Assembly: GCF_016862455.1 (NCBI RefSeq)
Contig: NZ_BOMZ01000069.1
Span: 1-64,000, forward strand
Reading direction: 5' to 3'
Length of the DNA stretch: 64,000 nt
Origin: Actinoplanes utahensis
GTDB taxonomy: Bacteria; Actinomycetota; Actinomycetes; Mycobacteriales; Micromonosporaceae
Shown in pieces: positions 7,858-15,912 of this stretch (positions are counted from its first letter, which is position 1; each line of letters begins with the position of its first letter). A model generated the notes under the pieces. It made no database searches. It saw nothing but the letters and a program-made list of their open reading frames with translations, and had not been told where the DNA came from. Position numbers and translations under genes: made by a program.

Positions 7858-8614
7858 GGTGTTTGTTGAGGATGGCGAACGTCCCGCCCTGCGGATCGGT
7901 GAGAACCGCGTACCTGGCCCCGGGGATCGTCGTCGGCGGGTGGACGAGCCGGCCGCCCAGGCGCAGCGCGTGATCGGCGGCCACGTCACAGTCGCCGACC
8001 GCGAAATAGATCTGCCAGTACGGCGGCAGATCGTCCGGCCAGCCGCTGCCGATCATCAACTGGAAACCGGCCACCGGCGTCCGGCCGATCTCACACACCG
8101 CGTACGGCAGCCCGCCGACGATCCCGTCCCGGAACTGCCAGCCGAACACCGATCCGTAGAACGCCATCGCGCCCACCAGGTCCCGGGTGTTCAACTCGTT
8201 CCAGGTGAGCGCGCCCGGAATGTCGAAGACCTCGGCGCCGCGCATCACCCCGGCCTCCCAGACGCTGAACGGCGCCCCGGCCGGATCCAGGAACGCCGCC
8301 ATCCGCCCTTGATCCACCACGTCGAACGGCGGAACCAGCACCTTGCCCTGCGCCGCCTCCACCCGGGCGGCCACCGCGTCCGCGTCGTCGGTCGCGAAAT
8401 AGGTGCTCCACGCCGTCGGCTGACCCTCGCCGAACAGCGGACCGGCGCCGGCTACCGGCAGCCCGTTGAGCAGGAACGTCGTGTAGCCGCCGAAGTCGTC
8501 GCCGGAGACCTCCGCGGTCCAGCCGAACATGGCGGTGTAGAAACGGATCGCGTCAGCGGGATCGGCGGTGGCCAGATCCACCCAGTTGGGCACTCCGGGC
8601 GACGGAACGGTCAT
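7853..8614 (-). CDS. Two-domain VOC (glyoxalase/bleomycin-resistance fold) protein
   Basis: 253 residues made of two VOC modules. The first begins GVPNWVDLATADPADAIRFY and ends AAFLDPAGAPFSVWEA; the second begins LTWNELNTRDLVGAMAFY and ends AVLTDPQGGTFAILN. Such paired-module proteins resemble the hydroxylase-like or glyoxalase-like proteins common in Streptomyces; substrate unknown. ATG 8614 (MTVPSPGVP) is preferred over an in-frame ATG at 8623. It lies 52 bases after the ABC permease gene on the same strand and could be the last gene of that operon. Confidence 0.88.
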   Translation of the reverse strand: MTVPSPGVPNWVDLATADPADAIRFYTAMFGWTAEVSGDDFGGYTTFLLNGLPVAGAGPLFGEGQPTAWSTYFATDDADAVAARVEAAQGKVLVPPFDVVDQGRMAAFLDPAGAPFSVWEAGVMRGAEVFDIPGALTWNELNTRDLVGAMAFYGSVFGWQFRDGIVGGLPYAVCEIGRTPVAGFQLMIGSGWPDDLPPYWQIYFAVGDCDVAADHALRLGGRLVHPPTTIPGARYAVLTDPQGGTFAILNKHR

Positions 8615-8666
8615 GCACCGCATAGTGGCAGTTCCATGCCCGCTGCCGACCGGAAGTGTCGGCCTT

Positions 8667-9407
8667 CTAGCCGAATCGTCGACCCTCGTCGCGCCGGTAC
8701 GCCCACGTCGCCAGCAGACCGAAAAGTATCGTCCAGCCCACCAGGGACAGCGCCGCTCGCGGCTCGAACGGGTAATCGCCGACCGTCGCCCACATCAGCC
8801 GGACCGCCCCGCCGGTCGGCAGATAGGGCGCCAGATCCTCGACGAAACCGGGCGCCCCGCCCGGCGCGGTCAGCAGCCCTCCGCCGAAGGCCAGCGGCAG
8901 GAACAGGATCTGCGCCACCACCAGCGCCGCCTTCGACGGCAGTGAATAGCCGATCGACAGTCCCATCAGGATGAACGGCACCGAGATCGCGGCGCAGAGC
9001 AGCGCCGCGCCGGCGAACGCGACAGGGCTCATCGTCGCGTCGGTGAACAGCGCGGCGATCAGCACCACCGGCGCCAGCGCGACCACCATCATCAGCAGGC
9101 CGGTCAGCAGACGGCCGAGGAATCGGGGCCGTGCGCCGGCGGGCAGCGTCCGCACATAGGGATCCCACGGTTGGGCTCGGTCCTCGGAGACGCCGATCCC
9201 GTACTGGAAGAGATTGGTGTTCATCACCGCGAACGTGATCATCGAGGCGGTCGCGTAGGTGGCCGTGACCGGATCACCACCGGCGAACGGCACCACGAAC
9301 GCCAGCATCGACGCGGCCGGCCAGAACGCGCTGCCCACCACCGCGATCGGGATCCGGAACAGCTCAAGGGTCTGGAACCGCGCGTGGGTGAGGGTCAGGC
9401 TCGTCAT
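8667..9407 (-). CDS. ABC transporter permease (ABC-2 type)
   Basis: 246 residues with six hydrophobic segments and no Walker motifs, typical of ABC-2 export permeases. ATG 9407 overlaps the ATPase stop by 4 bases (ATGA), which fixes the start and shows coupling. The N-terminus MTSLTLTHARFQTLELFR is a common amphipathic entry in drug/lipid-exporter permeases. With the ATPase it forms an exporter of unknown cargo, controlled by the regulator encoded just upstream. Confidence 0.88.
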   Translation of the reverse strand: MTSLTLTHARFQTLELFRIPIAVVGSAFWPAASMLAFVVPFAGGDPVTATYATASMITFAVMNTNLFQYGIGVSEDRAQPWDPYVRTLPAGARPRFLGRLLTGLLMMVVALAPVVLIAALFTDATMSPVAFAGAALLCAAISVPFILMGLSIGYSLPSKAALVVAQILFLPLAFGGGLLTAPGGAPGFVEDLAPYLPTGGAVRLMWATVGDYPFEPRAALSLVGWTILFGLLATWAYRRDEGRRFG

Positions 9408-10378
9408 CGCTGATCCTTTCCGGCCACTGCCTTCTTGTTGGTCAGGGTCAGGAATGCCTCTTCGAGCGAGGCGGGCCGTACCTCCAGGTCCCGGAACGGT
9501 ACGTTCCGCGTGACGAGCTCCCGGACCACGCGGTCGGCGTCGGCGGTCAGGAGATGCAGCCGGTCGCCGTTGCCTTCGAAATCGAAACCGCTCGGGGGTA
9601 CGGGTGAACTGATGCTGATCCGGCTCACCTTCACCAGCCCGCGCACCGCCTCCAGGCTGGCGTCGGCGAGCACCCGGCCCTCCCCGAGCACCACCACACG
9701 CTCGGCCAGCGCCTCGATCTCCTCCAGGTAGTGGCTGGTCAGCACCACCGTGCCGCCCCCGGCGTGGAACTCCCGGACCGCCTCCCACAGGTCCCGCCGC
9801 GCCTCCACGTCCAGCCCTGTCGTCGGCTCGTCCAGAAACACGATCTCCGGCCGGCCGGCGAACGCCAGAGCCACCGCGAGACGCCGCTTCTGCCCGCCGG
9901 AGAGACCGCCGGTCTGCCGTCGCGCCAGGTCACCGAGGCCGAACCGGTCCAGCACCTCGGAACGGGACAGCGGATCCGGGAAATGCGACCGGACGAAATC
10001 GATCACCTCACCGACCCGCAGCGAAGCAGGCAGACCCGTCTCCTGCGGGGTGACCCCCAACGTGCGCCGGAAACGGGGATCCCGCGGATCGCCGCCGCAC
10101 AGCTCCACCCGGCCCGACGTCGGCCGCCGGCTCCCGGTCAGCAGGCCGACCAGCGTGCTCTTGCCGGCCCCGTTCGGCCCGAGCAGACCGACGATCTCCC
10201 CGGCCCGCACCTCCAGATCCACCCCGTCGACCGCCACACCCGACCCGAACCGTTTGGTGACCCGTTCCGCCCGAGCGTGAACGGCGCCGGCCGTACGTGT
10301 CGGGGCCTCCTGCTGCCCTCCGAGCATTCCCCGTTCTCCCTCCGTGTTCCTCCGGAATGAGCCGTTGCTGTCCGTCAC
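9404..10378 (-). CDS. ABC transporter ATPase, DrrA/CcmA-like exporter
   Basis: 324-residue ATPase. Walker A GPNGAGKS, signature LSGGQKRRLAVA, Walker B IVFLDEPTTGLD and switch TSHYLEE are all intact. The C-terminal ~80 residues carry the extra domain seen in DrrA-like multidrug exporter ATPases, ending SLEEAFLTLTNKK. The GTG start at 10378 is supported by a GTGA overlap with the regulator stop; an alternative ATG lies at 10327. It energises the permease encoded next. Confidence 0.9.
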   Translation of the reverse strand: MTDSNGSFRRNTEGERGMLGGQQEAPTRTAGAVHARAERVTKRFGSGVAVDGVDLEVRAGEIVGLLGPNGAGKSTLVGLLTGSRRPTSGRVELCGGDPRDPRFRRTLGVTPQETGLPASLRVGEVIDFVRSHFPDPLSRSEVLDRFGLGDLARRQTGGLSGGQKRRLAVALAFAGRPEIVFLDEPTTGLDVEARRDLWEAVREFHAGGGTVVLTSHYLEEIEALAERVVVLGEGRVLADASLEAVRGLVKVSRISISSPVPPSGFDFEGNGDRLHLLTADADRVVRELVTRNVPFRDLEVRPASLEEAFLTLTNKKAVAGKDQR

Positions 10379-10740
10379 CGCACACCATCACCGGGCGTGA
10401 TCAACGACCGGAGAGAGTGGACGTACTCGTCGAACGCCAGGCGACCACGCGCAGTGAGATTGACCAGAGTCGCCGGGGTGCGGCCCCGGTGCGTCTTGGT
10501 GACCTCGACGTAGCCGGCGTCCTCCAACTTGCGCAGGTGCACCGAGAGGTTGCCCGCGGTCATCCGCAGGATCTCCTGCAACCGCGGGAACGTGATCCGA
10601 TCACCGCTGCCGAGCTGCGACAACGCCGCCACCACCCGCAATCGCGCCTGCGCGTGAATCACCGGGTCCAGCTCCGGTAGCGCGGCCTGGCCCTCCGGAT
10701 CCCCGCTTCCCCCGGCGATCCCGCTGCCGCCCTCGGTCAT
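10375..10740 (-). CDS. Winged-helix (ArsR/MarR-like) transcriptional regulator
   Basis: 121 residues with one winged helix domain. The recognition region reads RMTAGNLSVHLRKLEDAGYVEV, followed by the wing KTHRGRTPATLVNLTARG and a C-terminal helix. It matches the small actinobacterial helix-turn-helix regulators that sit with ABC exporters. ATG 10740 overlaps the membrane-protein stop and its own stop overlaps the ATPase GTG, so it is embedded in a fully coupled operon. The large palindrome at 11371-11420 just upstream of the operon is its probable operator, implying autoregulation (inference). Confidence 0.85.
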   Translation of the reverse strand: MTEGGSGIAGGSGDPEGQAALPELDPVIHAQARLRVVAALSQLGSGDRITFPRLQEILRMTAGNLSVHLRKLEDAGYVEVTKTHRGRTPATLVNLTARGRLAFDEYVHSLRSLITPGDGVR

Positions 10741-11369
10741 CGGAGCCGCCACCAGCCGACGAAGCCGGCGACGAGCATGCCGCCGCCGCCCGCGACCGCG
10801 ATCAGCAGCGCGTGCCAGCCCGGACCCAGCAGGACCCCGATGACGTTGACTCCACTGATCCAGGCGCCGAGCACGAACATGTCCCGCAACTGCCAGATCG
10901 CGGCACCGGCCATGTAGAGGACACCGACCAGCGCCACCATGCCGCCACCCCAGAGCAGCCCGGCCAGGTGCTCCGGCAGGGACTCGCCGACCTGCCCGAA
11001 GACGACCGCCAGACCGGTGAAGCCAACGGACCAGGAGACGCCGTACATCGCGCCCTGACGACTCGACGGCCCGGAGATGTGCCGCCCCGACCGCGCCCCG
11101 ACGATGCCGGTGAAGATGCCCGCCACGATGAGCAGACCGGTCATCGCGGACAGCGGAACCCACTCCGGGAAATCGACGAGCACCCGGCCCTCGGGCCCAT
11201 AGCGCAGGAACGACAGCCCGAAACTGATCAGCCAGGTCAGCCCCCACGGCCAATACATCAACCGCGGGTCCGGGGTGACCTCGCGGATGGTGTTGACCTG
11301 CTCCCGCTCGATGAGCCGCAGTGCTTCCCGCGGATCCTCGAAGATCGATTCGTCGTCCTTCGATGCCAT
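10737..11369 (-). CDS. Six-helix membrane protein, first gene of the exporter operon
   Basis: 210 residues. A charged cytoplasmic head (MASKDDESIFEDPREALRLI) is followed by six hydrophobic segments and a short basic end. No enzymatic motif is visible. It resembles uncharacterised actinobacterial proteins encoded with a winged-helix regulator and ABC exporter. ATG 11369 lies only one base from the end of the 21-bp palindrome, so translation is probably leaderless or starts from a very short leader. It could act as a sensor or third transporter component. Confidence 0.75.
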   Translation of the reverse strand: MASKDDESIFEDPREALRLIEREQVNTIREVTPDPRLMYWPWGLTWLISFGLSFLRYGPEGRVLVDFPEWVPLSAMTGLLIVAGIFTGIVGARSGRHISGPSSRQGAMYGVSWSVGFTGLAVVFGQVGESLPEHLAGLLWGGGMVALVGVLYMAGAAIWQLRDMFVLGAWISGVNVIGVLLGPGWHALLIAVAGGGGMLVAGFVGWWRLR

Positions 11370-11370
11370 G

Positions 11371-11420
11371 CCTCGACTTTACGGCACAAAGCCAAAGAAC
11401 TTTGTGCCGTAAAGTCGAGG
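11371..11420. promoter_or_regulatory. Perfect 21-bp inverted repeat with two nested ACTTT-N7-AAAGT dyads (probable operator)
   Basis: 11371-11391 is the exact reverse complement of 11400-11420, with an 8-base spacer. Each arm contains its own dyad: ACTTT-N7-AAAGC at 11376-11392 and the perfect ACTTT-N7-AAAGT at 11399-11415, centred 23 bp apart. It sits directly upstream of the membrane protein/regulator/ABC operon, so it is most likely a double operator for the winged-helix regulator. A transcription hairpin is the alternative. Confidence 0.8.
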
Positions 11421-11462
11421 GGCACATCGTGGACGTCGAGAGGTCCGGCCAACCGATCGGGC

Positions 11463-12281
11463 TCAGCAGAACCGGGTCGGGCACAACCAGCCCGGAATGT
11501 TCACGTCGTCATCGTCGTCGGAGTGGTTGGGAACCGACGGCAGGTCGATGTCCTCGCCCCCGCCCTTCGACGGCTTCTCGGGCTCCGGCCTCACCAGCAC
11601 CACGATCAGCCGTCCCGGGCGCACCTGCTGACCGGCAGCCGGAATCGACCCGACGATCAGATCGCCGTACCCGTACGTGTCCTTCAGCCCGGCCCGGCTC
11701 TTCGCCTCGGTCGCGGGCTCGTTCTCGTACCTCTCCGTCGGATCGGACGCGTCCTTCGGTGTGTGGCCCTTCGCGTAGCGGAAGATGACCAGCTCACTGA
11801 CCGGATCCAGGACGGCGCCCTTGGCGTGCCGGACATCCGACGCGGACTTCCCGACCGGCAGTCTCGGCATGACCGGATGCTTCGTGAACCAGGCAGCTTC
11901 ACTGTTCTTCAGCAGCAACAATTTCGCGGGACCGGTCATGATCGCGCCCGCCGCCGGTTCCGTCGCGACGACCGTCCAGTTCTTCCGATCGAACATGCGC
12001 CGGCCCAGCGGAGAAGCGTCCTGATACCTCTCGTCGATATCGAGATCGGACAGCGTCTGCGACGCGGTCAGGTACGGCTGCCCGACGAGGTTCGGCATCG
12101 CCCTCATCGCCGGCGTCGGCGAGATCGTGGGCGACGGGCTCACCGGCGGCCAGGTCCACGGCGTGAAGGACGGCACCGCGGCCGCGGGCTTCTCGCCGGG
12201 CTCCGCCGCGGAGAAGCTTTTGGCACAACACCCGATCACCAGCACCGCCGCCAGCACGCCGCCCCAGGTACGAGCCGTCAC
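11463..12281 (-). CDS. PASTA-domain lipoprotein
   Basis: 272 residues from GTG 12281. The N-terminus MTARTWGGVLAAVLVIGCC fits a lipoprotein signal with the lipid-attached Cys in VIGC. A Pro/Ser linker follows, then a PASTA-like module beginning MPNLVGQPYLTASQTL and ending in a hydrophobic strand (AKLLLLK), and a second partial one (IPAAGQQVRPGRLIVVLV). The tail is acidic (HSDDDDD) and ends with two Cys. PASTA modules usually bind muropeptides or lie in cell-wall sensors. GTG 12281 is favoured because it overlaps the stop of a small upstream ORF (GTGA); GTG 12317 is an in-frame alternative. Confidence 0.75.
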   Translation of the reverse strand: MTARTWGGVLAAVLVIGCCAKSFSAAEPGEKPAAAVPSFTPWTWPPVSPSPTISPTPAMRAMPNLVGQPYLTASQTLSDLDIDERYQDASPLGRRMFDRKNWTVVATEPAAGAIMTGPAKLLLLKNSEAAWFTKHPVMPRLPVGKSASDVRHAKGAVLDPVSELVIFRYAKGHTPKDASDPTERYENEPATEAKSRAGLKDTYGYGDLIVGSIPAAGQQVRPGRLIVVLVRPEPEKPSKGGGEDIDLPSVPNHSDDDDDVNIPGWLCPTRFC

Positions 12282-12382
12282 CGCGGTGCGGACATGCGAC
12301 CCGGCGTGCCGTCGCACAGCATCGGCAGCGGGCCGTCCACGATCGGCACGCTGTACGGAACCTTCCCACCAGGCGTATCCAC
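12278..12382 (-). CDS. Candidate 34-residue small protein coupled to the PASTA lipoprotein gene
   Basis: A short frame from GTG 12382 to TGA 12280-12278. It is preceded by a strong GGGAGG (12389-12394) with 6-base spacing, much better than any site in front of the lipoprotein gene. Its stop overlaps the lipoprotein GTG (GTGA), which suggests translational coupling. The peptide starts MDTPGGKVPYSVPIVDG and is Pro/Gly-rich with one Cys, no membrane helix. It could be a leader peptide or a true small protein. Evidence is positional only. Confidence 0.45.
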   Translation of the reverse strand: MDTPGGKVPYSVPIVDGPLPMLCDGTPGRMSAPR

Positions 12383-12495
12383 CGGAGTCCTCCCACCATC
12401 CCCCAACAAATGTTGATCATCATGGCAGGTGCGTCTGACATGGTCATCGGGCTTCCGGGCCGCGACATCCGCCGGCCAGGACCTAGGGTTGGCCG

Positions 12496-13212
12496 GTGCG
12501 GAGAGTGGCGTTGGTGACGGGGTCGGTTTCGGGCATCGGGGAGGCCACGGCGAGACGGCTCGCGGCGGACGGGATGGTCGTGGCGGTGCATTCGCGGACC
12601 AGCCGGGAAGCCGGGATCGCACTGGCCGGGGAGATCGGCGGCACCTACCATCAGGCGGACCTCGGCGACGACGACGCTGCCGCCGGGCTGGTGCCGGAGG
12701 TGCTGGATCGGCACGGGCGGCTGGACGTACTGGTCAACAACGCCGGGATCAGCTGGCCCGTCCCGCACGCTCAGCTCGACGGGCTGACCGCCGCCGACTG
12801 GCGGCGACTGCTCGACGTCAACCTGATCGCGCCGTGGCTGCTCTGCACCGCCGCGCTTCCGGCCCTGCGGGAGGCCGGTGGCTGCATCGTCAACGTGACG
12901 AGCCATGCCGGCGTGCGGCCGAAGGGCAGCTCGATCGCCTACTCCGCGAGCAAGGCGGCCCTCAATCACGTGACGAGACTGCTGGCCGCCGCTCTCGGCC
13001 CGGACGTCCGGGTCAACGCCGTCGCGCCCGGCCTGGTCGACACGCCCCTGACCGCTTCGTGGACCGACGCGCAGGAGCTCTGGCGTACCGCGAGCCCGAT
13101 GCGCCGAGCCGCCCAGCCGTCCGATGTGGCCGACCTGATCGCCACCCTGATCACCAACACCTACCTGACCGGCGAGGTGATCCTCCTCGACGGTGGCCTC
13201 AACCTCCGCTGA
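12496..13212 (+). CDS. SDR-family NAD(P)-dependent oxidoreductase
   Basis: 238 residues, classical short-chain dehydrogenase. The nucleotide-binding motif is TGSVSGIG, followed by NNAG, then the catalytic Ser in NVTSHAG and Tyr-x3-Lys in YSASK, and the C-terminal LTGEVILLDGG typical of FabG-like SDRs. The start is GTG 12496. It stands alone between the divergent PASTA cluster and a GNAT remnant. Substrate unknown. Confidence 0.93.
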   Translation: MRRVALVTGSVSGIGEATARRLAADGMVVAVHSRTSREAGIALAGEIGGTYHQADLGDDDAAAGLVPEVLDRHGRLDVLVNNAGISWPVPHAQLDGLTAADWRRLLDVNLIAPWLLCTAALPALREAGGCIVNVTSHAGVRPKGSSIAYSASKAALNHVTRLLAAALGPDVRVNAVAPGLVDTPLTASWTDAQELWRTASPMRRAAQPSDVADLIATLITNTYLTGEVILLDGGLNLR

Positions 13213-13268
13213 TCTCGCCCTCGCGGACGCCTTTCAACAGGCGAGAAGAGCGTCTTCCAGCAGGCGGG

Positions 13269-13448
13269 CGCCGCGAGGGCATCGGCGGCCGGCTCATCGC
13301 CGCTGCCGAGGAGCGTTTCAAGGGCTTCGGGGGTACGCGGGCGGACGCCATGGTCCTCGCCGGCAACGCCGTGGCGCACGGGATCTGGAGCGCCAACGGA
13401 TATCGCCCGCAGGACGACTGGTCCCGCTGGGTGAAGCCACCCCCCTGA
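13269..13448 (+). pseudogene. C-terminal remnant of a GNAT acetyltransferase
   Basis: About 58 codons encode the CoA-binding part and C-terminus of a GNAT enzyme: REGIGGRLIAAAEERF, then a strand/helix pair and NGYRPQDDWSRW, ending at TGA 13448. The N-terminal half is missing: upstream bases are the SDR tail and non-homologous sequence, and no start codon or RBS is close. It is read as a decayed gene rather than a short functional protein. Confidence 0.7.
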
Positions 13449-13508
13449 GCATCCTTGGTCAAGGAATGCGGTTTACCGGACGGAAGTGGTGGCGGACGAT
13501 GCTGTGTC

Positions 13509-15053
13509 ATGGGGGACTGGCAGCTGTTGCACGCTCTGGCCGGGAATCCGTCGTTGCCGCCCGAGCTGCTGACACGGCTCATCGCGACCGCGGACGAGGA
13601 TCTCGCGGGCTGCCTGGCGGAGCGATCCGATCTGGGTCCGGCCCAGGTGCGGGAACTGGCCGGACGGTCCGGGAAGGCGATGGTCGCTCTGGTGCGGGGC
13701 GGGCTGATGGAGGCGGCGGAGGTGGATCCGGGCGTTCACCCGTACGCCGCGATGACCCTGCTTGATGACGGGATCGGCCGTGCGGAACGGGCGAAGCTGT
13801 TCGCGCGCGATCCCGACGCGAAGCGGCGATTCGATCTGGCGTCCTGTCCGGGGCTGCCGCCGGAGGTGATCGCCCTGCTCGTGTCCGATTCTGATCTCGC
13901 AGTGGTCGCCGAGTCGGCCAGTTTCGCGGCCGACCGGGACCTGTTGACGCGCCTGGCCGCGCATCCGCACGCCGATGTCCGTGCCGGGGTGGCGGGCAAC
14001 CCGGCCACCCCGCCGGAGGTGCTCGCCGCCCTCGTCACGACCCATTGGCCCGGCGACATGCCCGATCGGAGCGCTGCCGGTGGTGGCCGGGCGGATTCGA
14101 CGGGGCAGGGGAATGACAGCGGCGGAGGGCTGCCGGAGAGTTGTGCGGTCTGTGTGCGGCATCCGATCCCGTTCGCGCATGAGCCGGACTGTCCGCTTCT
14201 GGATTGCGATCTGCCTGCTGGGGCGGCCTGCGACGGCACTCACGAATCGGTTGTCCACAGCCTGCTCCGCCGAGCTGTGGATAACCCGGTGACGCCGGTC
14301 GAGGCGGCGATCAGGCTGGCCGATCATCCGTCGGCGATCGTGCGCTGGACGCTTGCGGAGCGGGCGGATCTTCCCGCCGACGTGGCGGAACGGCTGGCCG
14401 CGGATCCGATGCCGGCAGTGCGGATGGCCGTCGCGGGCAGTCCGGCCCTGTCCGAGGCGGCGATCAGGCGGCTGGCCGGGGACGACTACGGGCAGGTTCG
14501 GCGGCTGGCCGCCCGTAATCCACGGGTTCCACTCGACCTGCTCACCCGGTCGGCGGGTGACGGTCCGCTGCCACGGATCGCCGCTGCCGGTCCGGAGGAG
14601 GTGCGGGAGATGGCGGGGAGCCGGAACCCGGCGCTCCGGATGCTGGTGGCGGAACGTCGCGACCTGCCACCGGAGATCCGGGACCGGCTCGCCGCCGACC
14701 CGGACGCCAGTGTGGTCAAGGCGATTGCGCCGCATCCCGGCCTCCCGGCGGAGCTGATGCGGCAGATGGTGGCCCGGCACGGCGTCCGGGTGGTCGCGAA
14801 GGTCGCCACCAACCCGGACGCTCCGGCTGATCTTCTGCTCGAGCTGGCCCGGCACGTACCCCCGGCGCGGAAGGCGCTGCGCGAGATCGCCGGCCACCCG
14901 AACGCCCCGGCCGCCGCGCTGGAGATCTGCCTGACCGATGCGCGGGCCCGCCCGATCGCGGCCGGTCACCCCGCACTGCCCGCCGAGCGGATCGCCGAGC
15001 TGGTCAGCGATCTGATCGAAGCGGGCGGGCAGGTCAGCGGCCGAGAGCCTTGA
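13509..15053 (+). CDS. LRV/HEAT-like repeat protein with an inserted Cys/His-rich module
   Basis: 514 residues from ATG 13509. Most of the protein consists of ~22-24-residue helical repeats of the type LAxNPxxPxxLLxxLAxDPxxxVR, as in leucine-rich-repeat-variant proteins. About ten repeats fall before and after an insert at residues ~195-245. The insert contains Cys212, Cys215, His218, His224, Cys228, Cys233 and Cys241, a likely metal site. LRV proteins of nitrogen-fixing bacteria carry an Fe-S cluster, so a zinc or Fe-S site is plausible here. A longer start at 13455 is possible but has no repeat similarity. The 3' end overlaps the convergent LLM gene by 20 bases. Role unknown. Confidence 0.8.
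   Translation: MGDWQLLHALAGNPSLPPELLTRLIATADEDLAGCLAERSDLGPAQVRELAGRSGKAMVALVRGGLMEAAEVDPGVHPYAAMTLLDDGIGRAERAKLFARDPDAKRRFDLASCPGLPPEVIALLVSDSDLAVVAESASFAADRDLLTRLAAHPHADVRAGVAGNPATPPEVLAALVTTHWPGDMPDRSAAGGGRADSTGQGNDSGGGLPESCAVCVRHPIPFAHEPDCPLLDCDLPAGAACDGTHESVVHSLLRRAVDNPVTPVEAAIRLADHPSAIVRWTLAERADLPADVAERLAADPMPAVRMAVAGSPALSEAAIRRLAGDDYGQVRRLAARNPRVPLDLLTRSAGDGPLPRIAAAGPEEVREMAGSRNPALRMLVAERRDLPPEIRDRLAADPDASVVKAIAPHPGLPAELMRQMVARHGVRVVAKVATNPDAPADLLLELARHVPPARKALREIAGHPNAPAAALEICLTDARARPIAAGHPALPAERIAELVSDLIEAGGQVSGREP
14251..14284. other. Convergent pair of DnaA-box sequences inside the LRV gene
   Basis: TTGTCCACA at 14251-14259 and TGTGGATAA at 14276-14284 (TTATCCACA on the other strand) are both full matches to DnaA-box consensus, facing each other 16 bases apart. 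They lie in coding sequence where the reading frame did not demand these exact words. Confidence 0.5.
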
Positions 15054-15912
15054 GGGCGGCGAGCGCCTGCCCCAGGTGATCGTCGCCGAACGGGCGCAGG
15101 ATGACCGTGTCCGAGCCGCTGTCGGTGAGGACACGAACCCCGGCGGGAACGTCCGCGGCCGGGCCGATCAGCCCGAACACCTCGTCGACCGGCACGCCCA
15201 GGAAGCCGGCCTGCCCGGCCAGGGCCGTGGCCCTGACCTCCGCGGCCTTCGCCGGATCGTCCTCGATGTGCAGGAACGTGAAGTTGATGATCTCGTGGTT
15301 GTCGCCGCCGCCACCTCGGCGGATGTGGCCGATGGCGGCGGCGATCCGGTCCGGCTGCAGCCCTTCGACCAGGATGGTGCCGTCCGCGACCCGGCCGGAC
15401 AGCTCCAGCGAGCGCTGCTTCACCACCCCGGTGACGATCGGAGGGACGACCGCGGGCGGGTGCACCAGCTTGACGCCCTCCAGGTGAACCTCCCGGCCGT
15501 CCAGGTCGACCGTCTCCCCGCTCAGCAGACCGCGGATCGCGACGATGCTCTCCTCGAGCAGCGACAGCGGGGACTTCGGCGCATTGCCGATCCGGCGCAT
15601 CCAGTCGCCGACGCCGTGACCGATTCCGGCCACGAACCGGCCGGGGTGGATCCGGGCCAGGGTGGCGATCTCCATGGCGTACACCGCGGGGCTGCGGAAC
15701 GGCGTGGGCGCGATGCCGAGGCCGACCCGGATCCGGCTGGTGGCGGCCAGGGCGAGGGCGGCGGCGCTGACCCCACCGTTCCATCCGAGGTCCTCGACCA
15801 CCCACAGATCGTCCGCGCCGGCCGCCTCCAGGGCGGCCGCGAACCCGGGTAGCTCCTCGGGGGCACGGTTGCAGTCGAACATCACGCCGATACGCGGATC
15901 ACGAGACATCAC
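15034..15912 (-). CDS. LLM-class F420-dependent oxidoreductase
   Basis: 292 residues with the luciferase-like TIM-barrel fold. Motifs include IGVMFDCNRAPEELPGFA at the start, WVVEDLGWNGGV, the RIRVGLGIAPTPFRSP segment and RFVAGIGHGVGDWM, typical of F420-binding LLM enzymes of actinobacteria. GTG 15912 or the adjacent ATG 15909 is the start; either overlaps the helD stop, so the two genes are coupled. Substrate unknown. Confidence 0.9.
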   Translation of the reverse strand: MMSRDPRIGVMFDCNRAPEELPGFAAALEAAGADDLWVVEDLGWNGGVSAAALALAATSRIRVGLGIAPTPFRSPAVYAMEIATLARIHPGRFVAGIGHGVGDWMRRIGNAPKSPLSLLEESIVAIRGLLSGETVDLDGREVHLEGVKLVHPPAVVPPIVTGVVKQRSLELSGRVADGTILVEGLQPDRIAAAIGHIRRGGGGDNHEIINFTFLHIEDDPAKAAEVRATALAGQAGFLGVPVDEVFGLIGPAADVPAGVRVLTDSGSDTVILRPFGDDHLGQALAALKALGR

